Shown here in pieces: positions 28,401 through 40,515 of a stretch of DNA of 64,000 nt. The stretch's first letter is position 1; each line of letters begins with the position of its first letter. Below the pieces are notes generated by a model. That model did no database searches, had not been told where the DNA came from, and saw only the letters and a program-made list of their open reading frames with translations. The position numbers and the translations under genes are program-made. This DNA comes from Rotaria socialis (lineage: Eukaryota; Rotifera; Eurotatoria; Philodinida; Philodinidae): contig CAJNYU010003733.1 in assembly GCA_905331475.1 (NCBI GenBank), forward strand, positions 1 to 64,000, read 5' to 3'.

Positions 28401-31400
28401 ACAAAGGAAAATTGTTTTTCATTACTTTTATTATAGACATTACATGTAGAAATTGAAAGAGAAAAACCAATTGTTCATAATCTTATTGAACGTGCGACAA
28501 ATATCAATGAGCAATTGTCAATGCTTAGTAGAGATCTTGAGGATAAACGACTTGAAGTAAGCATATGGAATCGAATATGATCCTTATTGTTTTGCAATCA
28601 AAGAAGAAAATATGAAGGTTGAAATCATTCTAATGGTTTAATTACCCTTAAAACAATCCCCTATATATGGAAAGACTGTAGTCAATAAATTAGCTTGTGT
28701 TTGAACTTATAAAATTTTAGCAAAGTACATTGTTAGTGTGAGAAATTCTCATGACGGGATCCATCATTTTCAAATTCATACTCAAAAAATATAGGCAAGA
28801 AGAATACTATTGCCACACATCTATTATACGGAGTTAACTAGTAACAGATTCAATGTCCTAATATATCTTCTTTAGAATGAAGTTAGCAACTTGTTGATGG
28901 TCACTGGATAGATCATTTCGGTATCATTCGAATACGGAATTTTGTAGTTACATATCAAGTAGTCTCTTCGAAGTTGATTGTTCGTATTGAGATATTCACA
29001 AAGTGAAAGCTTTCGTTCTTAACGTCTCCTGAAATAGTATTCATTGATATTTTGAAGCTGTTCTTAAAAATCAGCAAGTCTACTCCTTCACGATTGAATT
29101 CTTTTTCTTTCTTTCTTTCTTTCTAGAGAGAGGGAGACAACTTTCATCATTTTTCTCGTTCTCACCTAGAAAAATCAAATGAAAAAGTATACCTGAATCA
29201 GTTTTCTTTTTCTAATTCACTAGATATCTGATATCAATAATGGTTTGGGTAATTTGATTGAACAATTTATTATTCGACTCGATCAGTTTAATATCAAATA
29301 TGCTCATTTAACTGAATGGCTAAAAGACAACGAAAAAGAAATGGAAAATAATGCCCAGTTATCAACAATAAATACTGATAATGAAAAATTCAAGAATATT
29401 CTGAATACAGGAATTAATTTACGAAACGATCTAACATCTCTTCAAGAAAGTTTACAAGCAATTGATTTAATCATACAAGATTTTCAACGCGCAACTGAAA
29501 ATACCGATGGTGGAAAATCTGCAATGATTTTCAAACGACTTCAACAATGTTTTGAATTGTTATCAACAAATTATTTTGATTTTCTTAAACATTGTAAACA
29601 AACATCAGACATGTGTGAACGTCATCTGATTTTCCTCAATGAAATTAATCATCTCGACGAAGAATTCCGCAGGTCCTTGAATGATTTTGATCAGCATTTA
29701 GCTGTTAATGAAAAAAAACAAGAAGTAAAAGTTTGATTTGAATAATATTTTGTAGTTCTAACTTTTATTTACTAGGATGATAATACATTACAAGTCCTTT
29801 TACTTAATATTCAACAACCATTAGATAAGTTACGTATGCTTTCAACTCATGAACCTATGTCACCTTCAATGTTTGTTACATCAAATAATCATATTCACAA
29901 TCAAATAAAAGAACATGTGAGCTATAATTTAAGTTTTTTTGTCCTTTTCAAACGAAAAGGAAACAAAGACTGATTTGAATCATATGATTTCTAACTGTTT
30001 TTTTCTCTTCTTTTTCTATTCTCTGTACCCTTTTCTTTCTGTGTTCCATTGCACAGAAATAAAAAGAAGCAGAACGAGTAAGACCTTACATCAATACTAA
30101 TTCTTCTTTCCAAGAGGAGAAAAAAAAGGAAAAAGAATAGACGTACAGAAGATCATAACAAGTAATGTTAGTATGTTATTTTGCAGACATTTTCTAATAT
30201 ATATGAAAAGGAAAAAAAACGAGAAAACAAAACATTATTATGAAGGTGAAACATAAATTCTATCTAATGCTTTGTTTTTTTTTTCGTTTAGCTTTGCATT
30301 CTTCTTGATTCTTATACTGAATGTTATAATGAGGCTCAAAAACGTTTAATGCATCATTTCGAACTAATCGAACGAATTCTTCATGAACGTCAAACAATTA
30401 AAGAACGAATAAATGAATTATATCATTGGTTATTATCTTCAATTGAAAATGATTTCTTCTCAAAACTTTTATCTTTAAAACGTTCAAAACTTGATGAACA
30501 AATAATTAATTTTCGTCAATTCCATGCACAATTACGTACACGTCAATATTCATTCGATTCAGATATAAATACAAAGATAAATCTTGAACAGTTATTTGAT
30601 AATAATGATAGACATATATTAAAATTAATCGATCAATATATTCATTCATTAAATGAAAAATCAAATCAATACAATGAATATATTAATCATTTATCAACAC
30701 GATTAAATGAATTTCATCTTGAACATACTCATTTAATTGATACATATTCAAATTATATACGACTTTATGTCGAGCAAATAGAACAAAATAATGATTTAAA
30801 TTTTTCAGCATTAGAATTATTATTAAATAATGATCAAGATCTAGTTATTGATCATACATTATATCATCGATTTGTTAATGATTTATTAGAAACAAGAAAT
30901 ATTGAAGATGAAAATGATATTATTGAATATAAAAATCAAGTTGATGAATATAAAATTCATTATGAAAAATTTAAGAATGATTTAAAAACTATTCTAACCA
31001 ATCGACAATTTATACTCAATCAGTATGATTTAATTACAAATCAAATTGGAGAATTTCTAGTTACAACAGATCGTTTATTAAAACAACAACTAACACTTGA
31101 AACATGTCAAGACTTATTAATTAAACATTCGAAATTGCCTGTTGAACAATTAAAAGTTTTAAATGAACAATTGATAAATTTTTATGCGTCGCCGAATCTT
31201 TTAAATTTATACGAGCAATTAAAATTATCAAAACCAATTGATCATTCGAATTTAACAGTAACATTTCAAAAACAAACCGATGACTTGATTGAAAATTATG
31301 TATCAATTGAACAACGCATACTTCAATATATTGAATTGTTAGAAAATATTCGACAGAAAACCGATCAATATCAACTAGCTAAAGAACATGCTGAAAATTC

Positions 31401-34400
31401 AATTGAGCAAGCAAAACAATTAGTTCAATTAAATGAAACTATCATACTTCCATTAGACAATGAACAAATTATTGTTGTATTACAAAAATATAAAGTAACT
31501 TGTTTTCTTTTTCTAGAAAAAAAGACATTCTTTTACGGACTTAGCTATATTCCATTTTGAATTTAGTTTAGTATATTCTAAGAAATGAACTTTAAGAAAG
31601 AATTGGATTCATAAAGAGAATCGAATTAAAATAACTTCTGACGAAAAGCAAGTTAGAGATTTTGAATAATAAAAATTCTTTTCTATGGATATTTGTTTTT
31701 GATGGAAACTGTTCTAGTTTGGTTCGCGATACCTGCTCGAGTTTATGAAAAAGTTGAGATATTCTAAAAAAGAACATAATATAAATTTGGGTAATTTAGA
31801 AAAATCGCATTGTTTTAGATTTTTTGATTTAAACACTAAATAGTATCTAAAGACGAGAGAAAACTGTGGAAATCGTAAAGGAATATGTTAGGTAATTTCC
31901 TTAAGAGTCACAAGTTCACCATGTTTTATCCCGAAACTGAGGACGAGTATAGTGTGTGTGTATATATGCTATTATTTCTCATGATTCATTGGTTAAACAT
32001 CTCGTATTCAAGACTGACATTATCATTGACACATCTGTAATGCATCTAAAGGCGACAAATACAACAATCATTTTCATCCTGACAACCCTTCTGTCGTAAA
32101 ATACTGTAATAACTAGTAAAGTCCAACACAGTCTACGAAAAACAATATGACCCGAATTTAACTAGTCGGGAATTCGAAATAGATGATCACGTCAACAAAA
32201 GTCATAATTTACAATATATCAATCTGATAATTCAAATAACATCATACTATTGGCTTACAATAAAACATATGTTAAAAAGGCATAGCATTCTATTGAACAT
32301 GTCTACAGATAGTACATTCTTGACTAATCATGAAAAAGATGAACTAATTGTTTATTGCCTGGGTGGAAATTCTCCTCGTTTTCTATGACATTTACTAATA
32401 CATCGCAGTACGATACCATTTGAACAAAGTTTTCTCTAATTAGAATAACCTTTTTCTTCTAATTAGTTTTATCGAATTATGAACAATTGATTTTACAACA
32501 ACAAAATACCTATGATAAAATATTTTGATTTATTTCAATTAGGATATTGGCAATCAATTGAGATCTATGTCAAGCACAATCGACGAATACAAAACTATCG
32601 GTTTCACATTGATCAGTACTGCTCAACGGTATATTGATAGTGATTTTATTGAACAAGAAATCACGTCTATTGGTAAGTAATTCTTATAATAGGCAAATTT
32701 ATTTTACTTATCATTTCTTTAGATAAAATATGGTCAGAATATGTTGAATATATTTTTGATACATTTGATTATGTTCAATTACATCAAGAAGATTTACAAG
32801 AGTTTTATCAATTAGCTACTAATCTATTGACTTCAATCAATGAAAAACAGACACAAATCGAAACAATCAACTATAATGAATTAAAAGATTTTCAAGATGA
32901 AATCGAAAAACTCAATGAAAATATTGAATTCATTAATCAGAAAGGAGCACTACTATTACAAAGTTCAACATCTGATTCAAATGATAATCCAGTTGAACGC
33001 ATTTTGGAATCAATCAGCCGAAGTTATGATACATTAACAAGCAAATTAAAAACTCCTCTAAATGACGCTAACCAAATCGATTCATCAACAACAACAACAA
33101 CGACAGATGATGTAGAAATACCAAGAATGAAAACTAATCGAAAAAAAATTGAATTGTTTATATGTTTAGATTTCATCTACACCAAAGAATCAATTTGTCG
33201 ATGAACTTCATCATCATATCAATGAAATTGAATTGGAGATGAATGAATTGTCTGAATTATTAGTTGAATCAACAACTGATGCAATATCAACTCGACCAAT
33301 TAAATTAAATGAACAAATAATGGATAATAATGTTGTTCATAATGAATTAGAACTGCGAAAACAAGCACTTGATAAATTGCATTCAAAAATAGAAACTTCC
33401 AAACAAATTATAAGCAATGCAGATGATACGGATTCGGTTAAAGGTAAATTTTTCGAATGTTTCAATGTCAAAACTTGCCGTTTTCATTGAGATTAAAATG
33501 CTGCTTTTACAGTCAGCCCTCTTATGCCAATTCCTAGGAGACGTATTCCCCATAGAGATGGTTTAAAAGGTGCAACTAGTAAAAAGATGTTGTAAAAAGG
33601 GTACTTGTTGGTCTAATATCGTAATTGCGTAACTATGTTCATCAAATGCTTTAATGTAAACGCAAATTATTGATGTTTACTTTGATGAATGTATGATAGT
33701 AGAGGCCGTAATGCAAAATATGAGTGACCTTGCTTTTGTCCTGTTTCGTGATAATAATAGTGAATGAAGAAAAGCAACTTAGATTTCATTGTATTAGAGT
33801 ATTCAAAAACAAAAACACATGGGAAGTAAGGCATAAAAAGTTTATTTTGAAGCAAGACATGTGCCTTCCTTATTTTATTTCTGCATGTGAGGAAATTTAC
33901 TATGCATAAAGCATTCTAAATTACCTTCTGTCTATTTCTTAGTCATACCACTATTAATCAACTATACTCTCTGAAGCTGGAGAGTGCTTTATTCAAAACG
34001 AATTTAATTTTTTTGTATTTTTGGAAAATTATTGAATAAAATATAAGTTACTAAAACACGTATTATTTAATCTTTAGAGTTCTACAATTTGTTTTTGTTG
34101 GCCTTTTTGTTAATCGTTGCTCTAGGGGCCAGAGAGTTTAGATATCTAATTTAAATTCGCGTGTACACATTTATCAGTGAAACCAAAAGAGTAATTTTAC
34201 GATAATAATAGTAATTTTGATTATGTAATATTTCAAACGTCATATTCATTCGAAGAACATGTCTACTGCATAATTATAATGCCATACAACAAGATTAATC
34301 ATTGTAATCAATGGAAAAGAAGAAAAAAAGAAATCGAATAGAGAATAGATTTAGCATGGCTAAGTCCTGTTCCTCTACCTATCATTGTGATCATGCTTAT

Positions 34401-37400
34401 AATATAGAAAAATAATCATCTTCTTAAAATTTCTTTCACTATGTTTAGCTTTCGATGAAAAACTTACTCTACTAAATCAACATTGGTTAATAATGAAACA
34501 AACTAATGAATTACGTGAAGAAAATCTTGTTTTAATTCAACTATGTGCTAATAAATTTTGGTCTGAATGCAATGAATTATCAACATTTCTGAATGATACT
34601 TCCGAAAAATTATTAAAAATTCGTCGACGTTCAACATCACGTCATTGTCTTGAAGAAGAACAAGATAAATTGAATCAATTAGAAAACGATTTTTCAAATC
34701 ATGAAATTAAATTTCAAGAAATTCTTCAAATACATAGTTTACAATTATTAAATTTGCTTTCAACAAATAATCAACAAGAAACAGATGATATTTATCGTTG
34801 TCTTCATGAGTTAGAGCAACAATGGAATCATGTTAAAACTGATTTAAATACATGTCAAAATGATTTATTACAATCAAGAATTAAATCAGATGAATTAAAT
34901 GCTAAATTAGAAAATGTATCAACATGGATAGATGATAAATCATCATTTACTACAACAACAACACAACTTAACACAAATAATGAACTTGAAAATATTCGGA
35001 CATTTAAAGAAAGTTTAGATAATAAATATATTGATATTGTTAGTTTAAAACAAGACTATGTTGATATCGAACAACAAAATGAATGTGTTATTGAAGAAAA
35101 TTCGAGTCCTGTTGAAGAGCAATTTGTAGAAATCGATACTAAATGGATACAATTAAAAGATAAAGTTCAAGAACAGTAAGTAAACTCAACGCAATCTAAA
35201 GCTGTTGTGGAAAGTAGTAGAGTCTAATTGTGATGCAAAAGCAAAAATAACTTTTTTTATTGTCTCGTCTATAGGAAATATTCTCTAGTCTATTTCATAA
35301 CCTAAATCAAACACGGAATATATAATTTTCAATGGCATAATCAACATAATAATCAATTTTTTATCTATTCTTCTAAAGATCCATCCTACCTAAAGTTCAT
35401 TATCAGTTCAATCGGAATTGAAGGATACTTATGTGCTTAATTTTCTAACAGATATAATATCATATATTTATTTGTTTTTAGAAAAACTCTCATCTATGAA
35501 ACAGCTCTTCGTCAAAATCGTATTGGTGATATTATTGCTGATATAACTCAATCCTTAGATGCTTGTACAGTAAAACTCTCTATCCTAACGGATAATTCTT
35601 CTGATATAAATCTTAATGATATAAAACAAATTGAAATATATATTGCTAAACTTCGTATACTTTTAAATGATATTGAGTTAATATCATATGACATCGAACA
35701 ATTGAAACAAAGTAATTATGAAGATAGAAATTATGTCTCATCAATTAATAATCGATGGGAAGAATTACTTCAACAAACAAATGATAAGTATAATTTATTG
35801 GAAAAAAAATTACAAGAATTCAAAATAAAACAAAAATTGTTCGATCAAATTTATCACGAACTTAATTTAATTGATAAACAAGTTACTGGAAGTACAATTA
35901 ATACAAAATATCCATTGATAATTGAACGTTTGGAACACATCGAAGAACAAATTATTACAGAATTTATTGATGATGATAGCGAACAACTCAACGATTTAAA
36001 AAGTAAATAACAGTAATAAATACATATTTTTCTTTTCAATTATATTTCTTTAGAACATTTAAATGATGTTAAAGAAAGAACATGGAAAAAAGGTCAAGAA
36101 CTTATCCAATTAACTGAATCCATTGAAATTTTTCATACATCATTAAAAAAATTTACTACTTGGTTGACCGAAAGTGAACGCTTTTTAAATACTCAAAAAC
36201 CAATTCCACGCCGTTTTGCTTTGTTTCAAACATTATTACAACAAGCTGATGACCACAGAGCATTTCAAAATCAATTAGAAATCTATAAACAACATTATAT
36301 TGATCTAGATAAATTAGCAACTCACTTACAATATGTTTTACCGAAAAATGATTCGATTTATATAAGAAATTCTTTAATTTCTGTTCAAACACGTTGGCAA
36401 AATATTAATACTCGTGCCAATGAAAAAATGAAAGAACTAGAAAAAGCTGTTCAAGCAGCAAAAAAGGTATTTCATTGATTTGTAATTAAACAAATAATTA
36501 ACATCTTATTTAATTTCTCTTCGCTCTTGTTCAATAGATAATTCGACCGGTGGTAGCTGATATTGATAGAATTAAAAGTGAAGTCCATCGACAAACATCT
36601 CTTTGTCAATGTCCAAAAAAATATGATGTACAACAAATGGGCGAAGGACGATATCGAGTAAGTTATTCAAAAAGAAATTTTCGTTAATTCAATAGAATGA
36701 ATACATTTGTTTTGGTTATAGTTTGGTGAATCACAAAGTCTGCGTCTTGTTCGTATACTTCGTTCAACAGTTATGGTTCGTGTTGGTGGCGGTTGGACAG
36801 CGCTTGATGAGTTTCTTGTTCGACATGATCCATGCCGAGGTAATAGAAATATGATGTTTTTTAAATCATAGAATATTTTGTATTTTTATAATGACTTATT
36901 GTTTCAAAGTAAGTGGTCAGAATTGTAGAAAAGTAGCTGTATGATCAGTACCTAATAGTCAAGGGCTTTTAGTAATTAGAAAAAAAGATACCTAATAGAT
37001 ATATTAGACAGATTCATTTTTGAATTCTGTTCTGAGACAAAATCCAATGAAAGATTTCATGTATACATAAGAGGACGGAGACTATTTCCGACTTACAAGA
37101 TTTAGAAAATATTGAGTAGTCTCTATACGAGCGCAAATGCTATTTTTTCTAAAAATATTGTTAATTGAAATGAATACATATTCTATACAGGAATAGATAT
37201 TTACAGTCGATTTTTGGCGACTGTTGCTACAGGTATTTTTGTCTATTCATCGTCGTAAACTTTGTTATTTTTTTTTTATTGTTTTGTTTATTTGTATAAT
37301 CACCTATTGCAGGATGTTTATCTTATGTGGAAGAGTATTTATCATATGATCGTAGGTTTTGCAGTGTTTAGTGATGTGATAGTGTTATTATATTATTTTT

Positions 37401-38106
37401 ATTTTATTTTAAATCTATTTATCTTACTTGTATATTGGCTCATTTTTGTGTTTAGCTAAAGGTCGTACTAATTATGAATTACATCCAGAAAGTTACGCGC
37501 TACGTGATGGCGTTGCTCAAACAATGACATTATTTAAACCAAGACTTGTTACTGTTCATCGACCAACATGTCTTTATCATCAACAACAATCAACTGGACC
37601 ATTGAAACAACTAACAGAAGTGACACCAATTCGGGTAAATATACTTTTACTTTCTCTATTGATCATAACTATGTTGTTGATCTTGGTTTATTTTCAAGCC
37701 TTCAAAAGAGAAATCTGATCGAATATCTTCAGCGTTAAATTTAACACAGCAACAAAATTCATCATCGAATTGTGATTTATCCTTGTCAGCTGATGAACTT
37801 TCAATATCGTCACACATTAATAGTAAAAAAAATCTACATTTAAATAGAAATTAATTTATTATTATTATTATTTAATTTTTATTAGGTGATACAGAAGCAA
37901 AACCATCTCTAATACCAATACCAGTTGCTATGTACACACCCGCAACATCAACATTAAGTCGAACGTCAAGTCGTGAAAGTGTTCTTTCTGAACAATCATG
38001 TATATCAACATCGTCAACACAACAACGTCGACCAAGTAAACTACCATTGCCAATCTCTCGATATAAGAAAGCAACAAATGGAACGGCACCGGTCAAAAAT
38101 TCCTAA
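8703..38106 (+). CDS. Spectraplakin (MACF1/dystonin/Shot/VAB-10 family)
   Basis: A giant cytoskeletal linker that crosslinks actin, microtubules and junctions. I traced 43 coding exons whose GT...AG junctions keep one reading phase from the ATG at 8703 to the TAA at 38104-38106, summing to 13,923 nt (about 4,640 residues). Domain order: CH1 and CH2 actin-binding pair, plakin-like helical region, about 36 plectin-repeat units, spectrin-repeat rod, GAS2 microtubule-binding domain, Ser-rich tail with SxIP-like motifs. This combination is diagnostic of the spectraplakins. Exon blocks are given in the domain entries. A TAG stop lies in frame just upstream of the first ATG, within the splice acceptor. 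Odd points are the missing EF-hand pair before GAS2, no SH3 domain I could recognise in the plakin region, and a shorter rod than fly Shot. Alternative promoters and exon skipping are typical of the family and likely here. Confidence 0.95.
11229..13019 (+). other. Long spectraplakin intron
   Basis: A 1.8-kb intron between helical exons. It is AT-rich with scattered stops in all frames. I see no nested gene, RNA gene or repeat; a short GC-richer patch (CGGGGGCGGCC) near 12828-12838 is unexplained. Confidence 0.5.
13903..14628 (+). CDS. His-rich protein: alternative first exon or nested gene
   Basis: An ATG-started ORF of 241 codons within the intron 13327-14696. It is Ser-rich at first ([29 protein letters not shown]), then carries long His runs ([19 protein letters not shown], residues about 107-150), then a more ordinary basic tail (SKSPIT-like, [17 protein letters not shown]) before TGA. 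A T-rich acceptor TTGTGTTCATTAG ends at 13881, 21 bp upstream, the arrangement expected for a trans-spliced start. Two readings fit. It may be a separate nested gene ending at 14628. Or it may be an alternative first exon spliced from a GTACGC donor at 14461 (phase 0 after codon 186) onto the phase-0 exon at 14697, giving a spectraplakin isoform without actin-binding domain. I know no family for it. His and Asn runs are compatible with disorder or metal binding, which I infer only. Confidence 0.5.
   Translation: MQRSFSSSYADHRQHLPRSSTTTCRYLPSRSVYNTSNDYYSSDTDSQHQTYLQRASSTSSFSSTSSACSASYRILPVRYSSVDRILPKSPTVTANERGINVRIRFESPHHHHHHHKHNNNNHHHHHHRHHQHHREEKSEKSEHHHHHKHMTKEHQHYGSCPVLDENHHRSSSLGPSNITYIETRSIVRGSSNDRLNKNNHSNSLNIHELSVPKSPITNTRIKHIPLNSNVLSTGVIREKEE
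16216..17653 (+). other. Long spectraplakin intron
   Basis: About 1.4 kb between the helical region and the plectin-repeat exons. AT-rich, with a GAAGAA simple run at about 16391-16412 and a locally GC-richer patch at 17430-17460 (CCGCCCGGCCGTTG). Intron position at the domain boundary would suit an alternative promoter, but no first exon was recognised. Confidence 0.45.
18671..18695 (+). repeat. (AG)n microsatellite in spectraplakin intron
   Basis: A run of AG dinucleotides, with one interruption just upstream, within intron 18324-18801. Simple repeat only. Confidence 0.9.
21894..23170 (+). other. Long spectraplakin intron
   Basis: About 1.3 kb separating two plectin-repeat exons that join in phase (GAT ATA G / GT AGC). 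AT-rich with no recognisable coding, RNA or repeat feature. Confidence 0.5.
23878..24854 (+). other. Long spectraplakin intron
   Basis: About 1 kb between plectin-repeat exons. Nothing recognisable beyond AT-rich sequence. Confidence 0.5.
26202..27794 (+). other. Long intron between plectin array and spectrin rod
   Basis: About 1.6 kb, with TA/CT microsatellites at about 26266-26300 and 26624-26640. A possible alternative terminal exon starts after the acceptor TTATTCTAG at 26436 (reading [19 protein letters not shown], stop at about 26600). It would end a plectin-type isoform before the rod, similar to the plectin-repeat-ending isoforms of other spectraplakins, but only phase supports it. 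Confidence 0.3.
31495..32542 (+). other. Long spectraplakin intron
   Basis: About 1 kb inside the rod-coding part. AT-rich, nothing else recognised. Confidence 0.5.
33444..34448 (+). other. Long spectraplakin intron
   Basis: About 1 kb inside the rod-coding part, joining AAA G / CT TTC in phase. Nothing else recognised. Confidence 0.5.
36538..38106 (+). other. Spectraplakin: GAS2 domain and SxIP-bearing tail
   Basis: Exons 36538-36657, 36722-36839, 37456-37634, 37699-37822 and 37886-38106. The GAS2 domain reads from [19 protein letters not shown] through [30 protein letters not shown] and [13 protein letters not shown], then [12 protein letters not shown] and [12 protein letters not shown], all close to the MACF1/Shot pattern; it binds and stabilises microtubules. 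The tail is Ser-, Gln- and Arg-rich. It holds SLIP at 37906-37917 (in KPSLIPIP) and SKLP at 38035-38046 (in [13 protein letters not shown]), which match the SxIP consensus for EB1 end-binding. No EF-hand loop (DxDxDG) lies between the last spectrin repeat and GAS2, where the family normally has a pair; the intervening intron is only 71 bp. Confidence 0.93.
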
Positions 38107-40152
38107 AGACGTTTTACCTCATTTTTAAATATATTCATTCTATTTTCATTTGTGATTCCTAGTCAAGATTTTGTTCATCTTTAAATCTTTTTTAAAAGTG
38201 TGCTCTAGATAGTGCTCGGGTCTTTACTGCTACTTATATGATATAGAATTCTGTTTTGGGTTTCTTTTATTTAGCTAAATATCAACTAAATCCTTCTAAA
38301 TAATTGCTAAGTCTCAGTCTTTTAGTATGCTTAAGTTTACAAAGTGAAGTTCTTCTATTGAATGTCATTTAGCTTTCATGATTTTCAATTAAAAGAGCTT
38401 TTAAAACGATTTCAACGAACCGAGAAGTTATTTTTATGACTTCAATAAGTCAGAAAAAATAATAATGCTGTCCATATTTTTAACTTAAACTTCTAGAGTC
38501 CCAAATATAAAAATGAGAGAAAATGAATCAATTAAGAAGGGTTTTCTATGGAACTCAGCACATTGTTCTTTCAAAGAGATTTTGCTATTAATAAGAGGGG
38601 TTTACGTTGATTTTTGTTTTGATCATTGCTTTTATTGTCATCGTTTTTTCTCGTTGTACTACTTACTCTTTAAACTCTTTTTTTTTGCTATTTAAAAGAT
38701 TGCTAACAACTAAGCTGGTAACGAAGATTTATTTTACACTGATGATATATATAATCTTGATATTATTAATACGAGCATTTAATATTATTATTCAACCTAT
38801 CTTAGTGAATTCATAATTCTATATAAGAAAAAAGATAGACTATGAAGTTTTCAATTTTCACGTGCATTTTATCTTGACGAGAATTAAAGGCACTGTTGAG
38901 TTCATTTTTTAAAATGTTGTTTTTTGATGATAGAAAATTGCAGCATAGGAAAATAGTGAAATACTAGATATTTGTTATTACTAAAAAATAACCTCATTGC
39001 AAGGAGAATAACTTGTGCTAACACCTATATATAACTGCCGAATATTGCTCAATTGTATTCTATGGCTACTAACCAGTAGATTTCTATGAGACTTCAATAA
39101 CCTTGAAATGGAGTTTGTAATATTCGATCTTAGCCCTTATACATGGAAAAATGTGCAAATTTCTAGTTTGAATTCTTCGTTTTCAATTTTGTTTTAAAAG
39201 ATCTTGCTCGTCAATAGTAGGCGATAGAAGAAAATCTTCCACAGGATGTCATATTCTATGAATCAGAGCAACGTTCGAAAGTTGAATCTTTTTCATCTCA
39301 TATATGTGACTACTCAAAGCTTAAAAGTATTCTGAAAACCTTAACTTTCTACAAGTTTTTTAAAATCTAGAATGAAAATATGTATTTATCTTAAAATACA
39401 AAACTTTCACGAATAGTTACTGTATAAATAGGAAAAATATTTAAACACAATTAAAGTATGAATATCACTTTTCTTCATACATTCTCACATTAACGTACAA
39501 TTGTTATTTTAACTGTACCTTTTTTTCACCATAATAAATTAGTTTATCAATTATTATTATAATTTAGTTGCCTGTAGATTTGCTTAATCATGCAAATCTC
39601 ATTTTCTTGAGACTTGTATCATATAATTATGTGACATTCTAAATAACATTGATTCAATCAATTGATAATCAATAAATTTCAATCTGCGATAGATCTCGGT
39701 GAATTTCATCGATAAATATATGTTTTAAGGTAAGGTGGACGTTTTGGTCAACATCTTAAAATTATTTCTTATTTAATCCTTATAATTTACATTGGTGATG
39801 GTGAAAAATACCAGTTGAGTAAATTTTTTATTAATTATTTATAATTCTACTGTATGCCAACGTTCTTGCTTGTCGATTGTTGACTTTTTCACTGATTGCA
39901 TATTTATTGATTATTTTCAGTTTTATAAATATTATTTCACTAAAAGGATATGTCTACATTAAAATCAAAGTTTGAGTTAATATTCTTTTCAAAACAATGT
40001 TGTATCCGTTAATACTTGTTTTCATGAATTAATCACTCTCACTTGAGACCATATATTTGTTTATCCGATGATATAATAACTGTAATACAACTGTTATAAT
40101 TTGAAATGTCAAATTTGATTTTCTTACTCTTCGTGTAATGTGACTCTACATT
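38107..40152. other. Intergenic, no gene seen
   Basis: About 2 kb of AT-rich DNA after the spectraplakin stop, presumably its 3' UTR at the start. Short open frames lack protein-like composition. No RNA gene was recognised. Confidence 0.5.
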
Positions 40153-40515
40153 ACCCCAGGTCGAACATTATGGCCACCGGATCTCGTAGGATACTCCAGG
40201 GAATATGCGGGAAAGTCATCATACCTTACAGAAAAATACGGGAAATCGCTGGAACATGGAAGCAGTATTCCGGTCAAAAATACGACAGGACTTTTTCGGC
40301 GAATTCCTGCCAAGTTCCGGTGCTTTGCGACAGGGATTGATCGGAAACACCGGAAAAAATCCGAAAATTTTCCAACCGGAACACTGCTTCCACAAAATCA
40401 ACGGAACTACCCGGAACCGGCTGTTTCCTGGTCGGACTGTTCGACGTGGGACCTATTACCCAGGTGAATGAATTCGACAACGGATCTTATCGAATCCTAT
40501 GAGATCAGACTCCCC
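40153..40515. repeat. Palindromic GC-rich element (CCGGAA type, copy 1)
   Basis: A GC-richer island in AT-rich DNA, built from CCGGAA/TTCCGG and CCTGG words. Its core is an inverted pair: GGAAGCAGTATTCCGG at 40258-40273 and CCGGAACACTGCTTCC at 40376-40391 (15 of 16 bases complementary). Outer arms GATCTCGTAGGATAC (about 40181-40195) and GAATCCTATGAGATC (about 40491-40505) are also complementary at 13 of 15 positions. The same 16-mer and inverted partner occur in the element at 48785-49095, so this is a dispersed family, probably non-autonomous. Related words continue to about 40720, so the right boundary is uncertain. Confidence 0.7.

Larger units (their letters stand above)
27795..36466 (+). 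other. Spectraplakin: spectrin-repeat rod
   Basis: Exons 27795-27971, 28232-28366, 28437-28556, 29224-29724, 29776-29916, 30292-31494, 32543-32672, 32723-33111, 33170-33443, 34449-35175, 35482-36002 and 36054-36466, about 1,580 residues. After a Ser/Asn-rich linker the sequence is almost wholly helical with heptads and typical spectrin-repeat tryptophans ([65 protein letters not shown]). At about 105-120 residues per repeat this is roughly 12-14 repeats, fewer than fly Shot or human MACF1. The rod acts as a flexible spacer between actin and microtubule ends. The intron at 33112-33169 is only 58 bp and was placed because it removes an in-frame stop and keeps phase. Confidence 0.88.

Noticed and set aside
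40140-40480. Open frames on both strands in the GC-rich island
   Set aside because: Explained by low stop-codon density in the GC-richer palindromic element; no protein signal.
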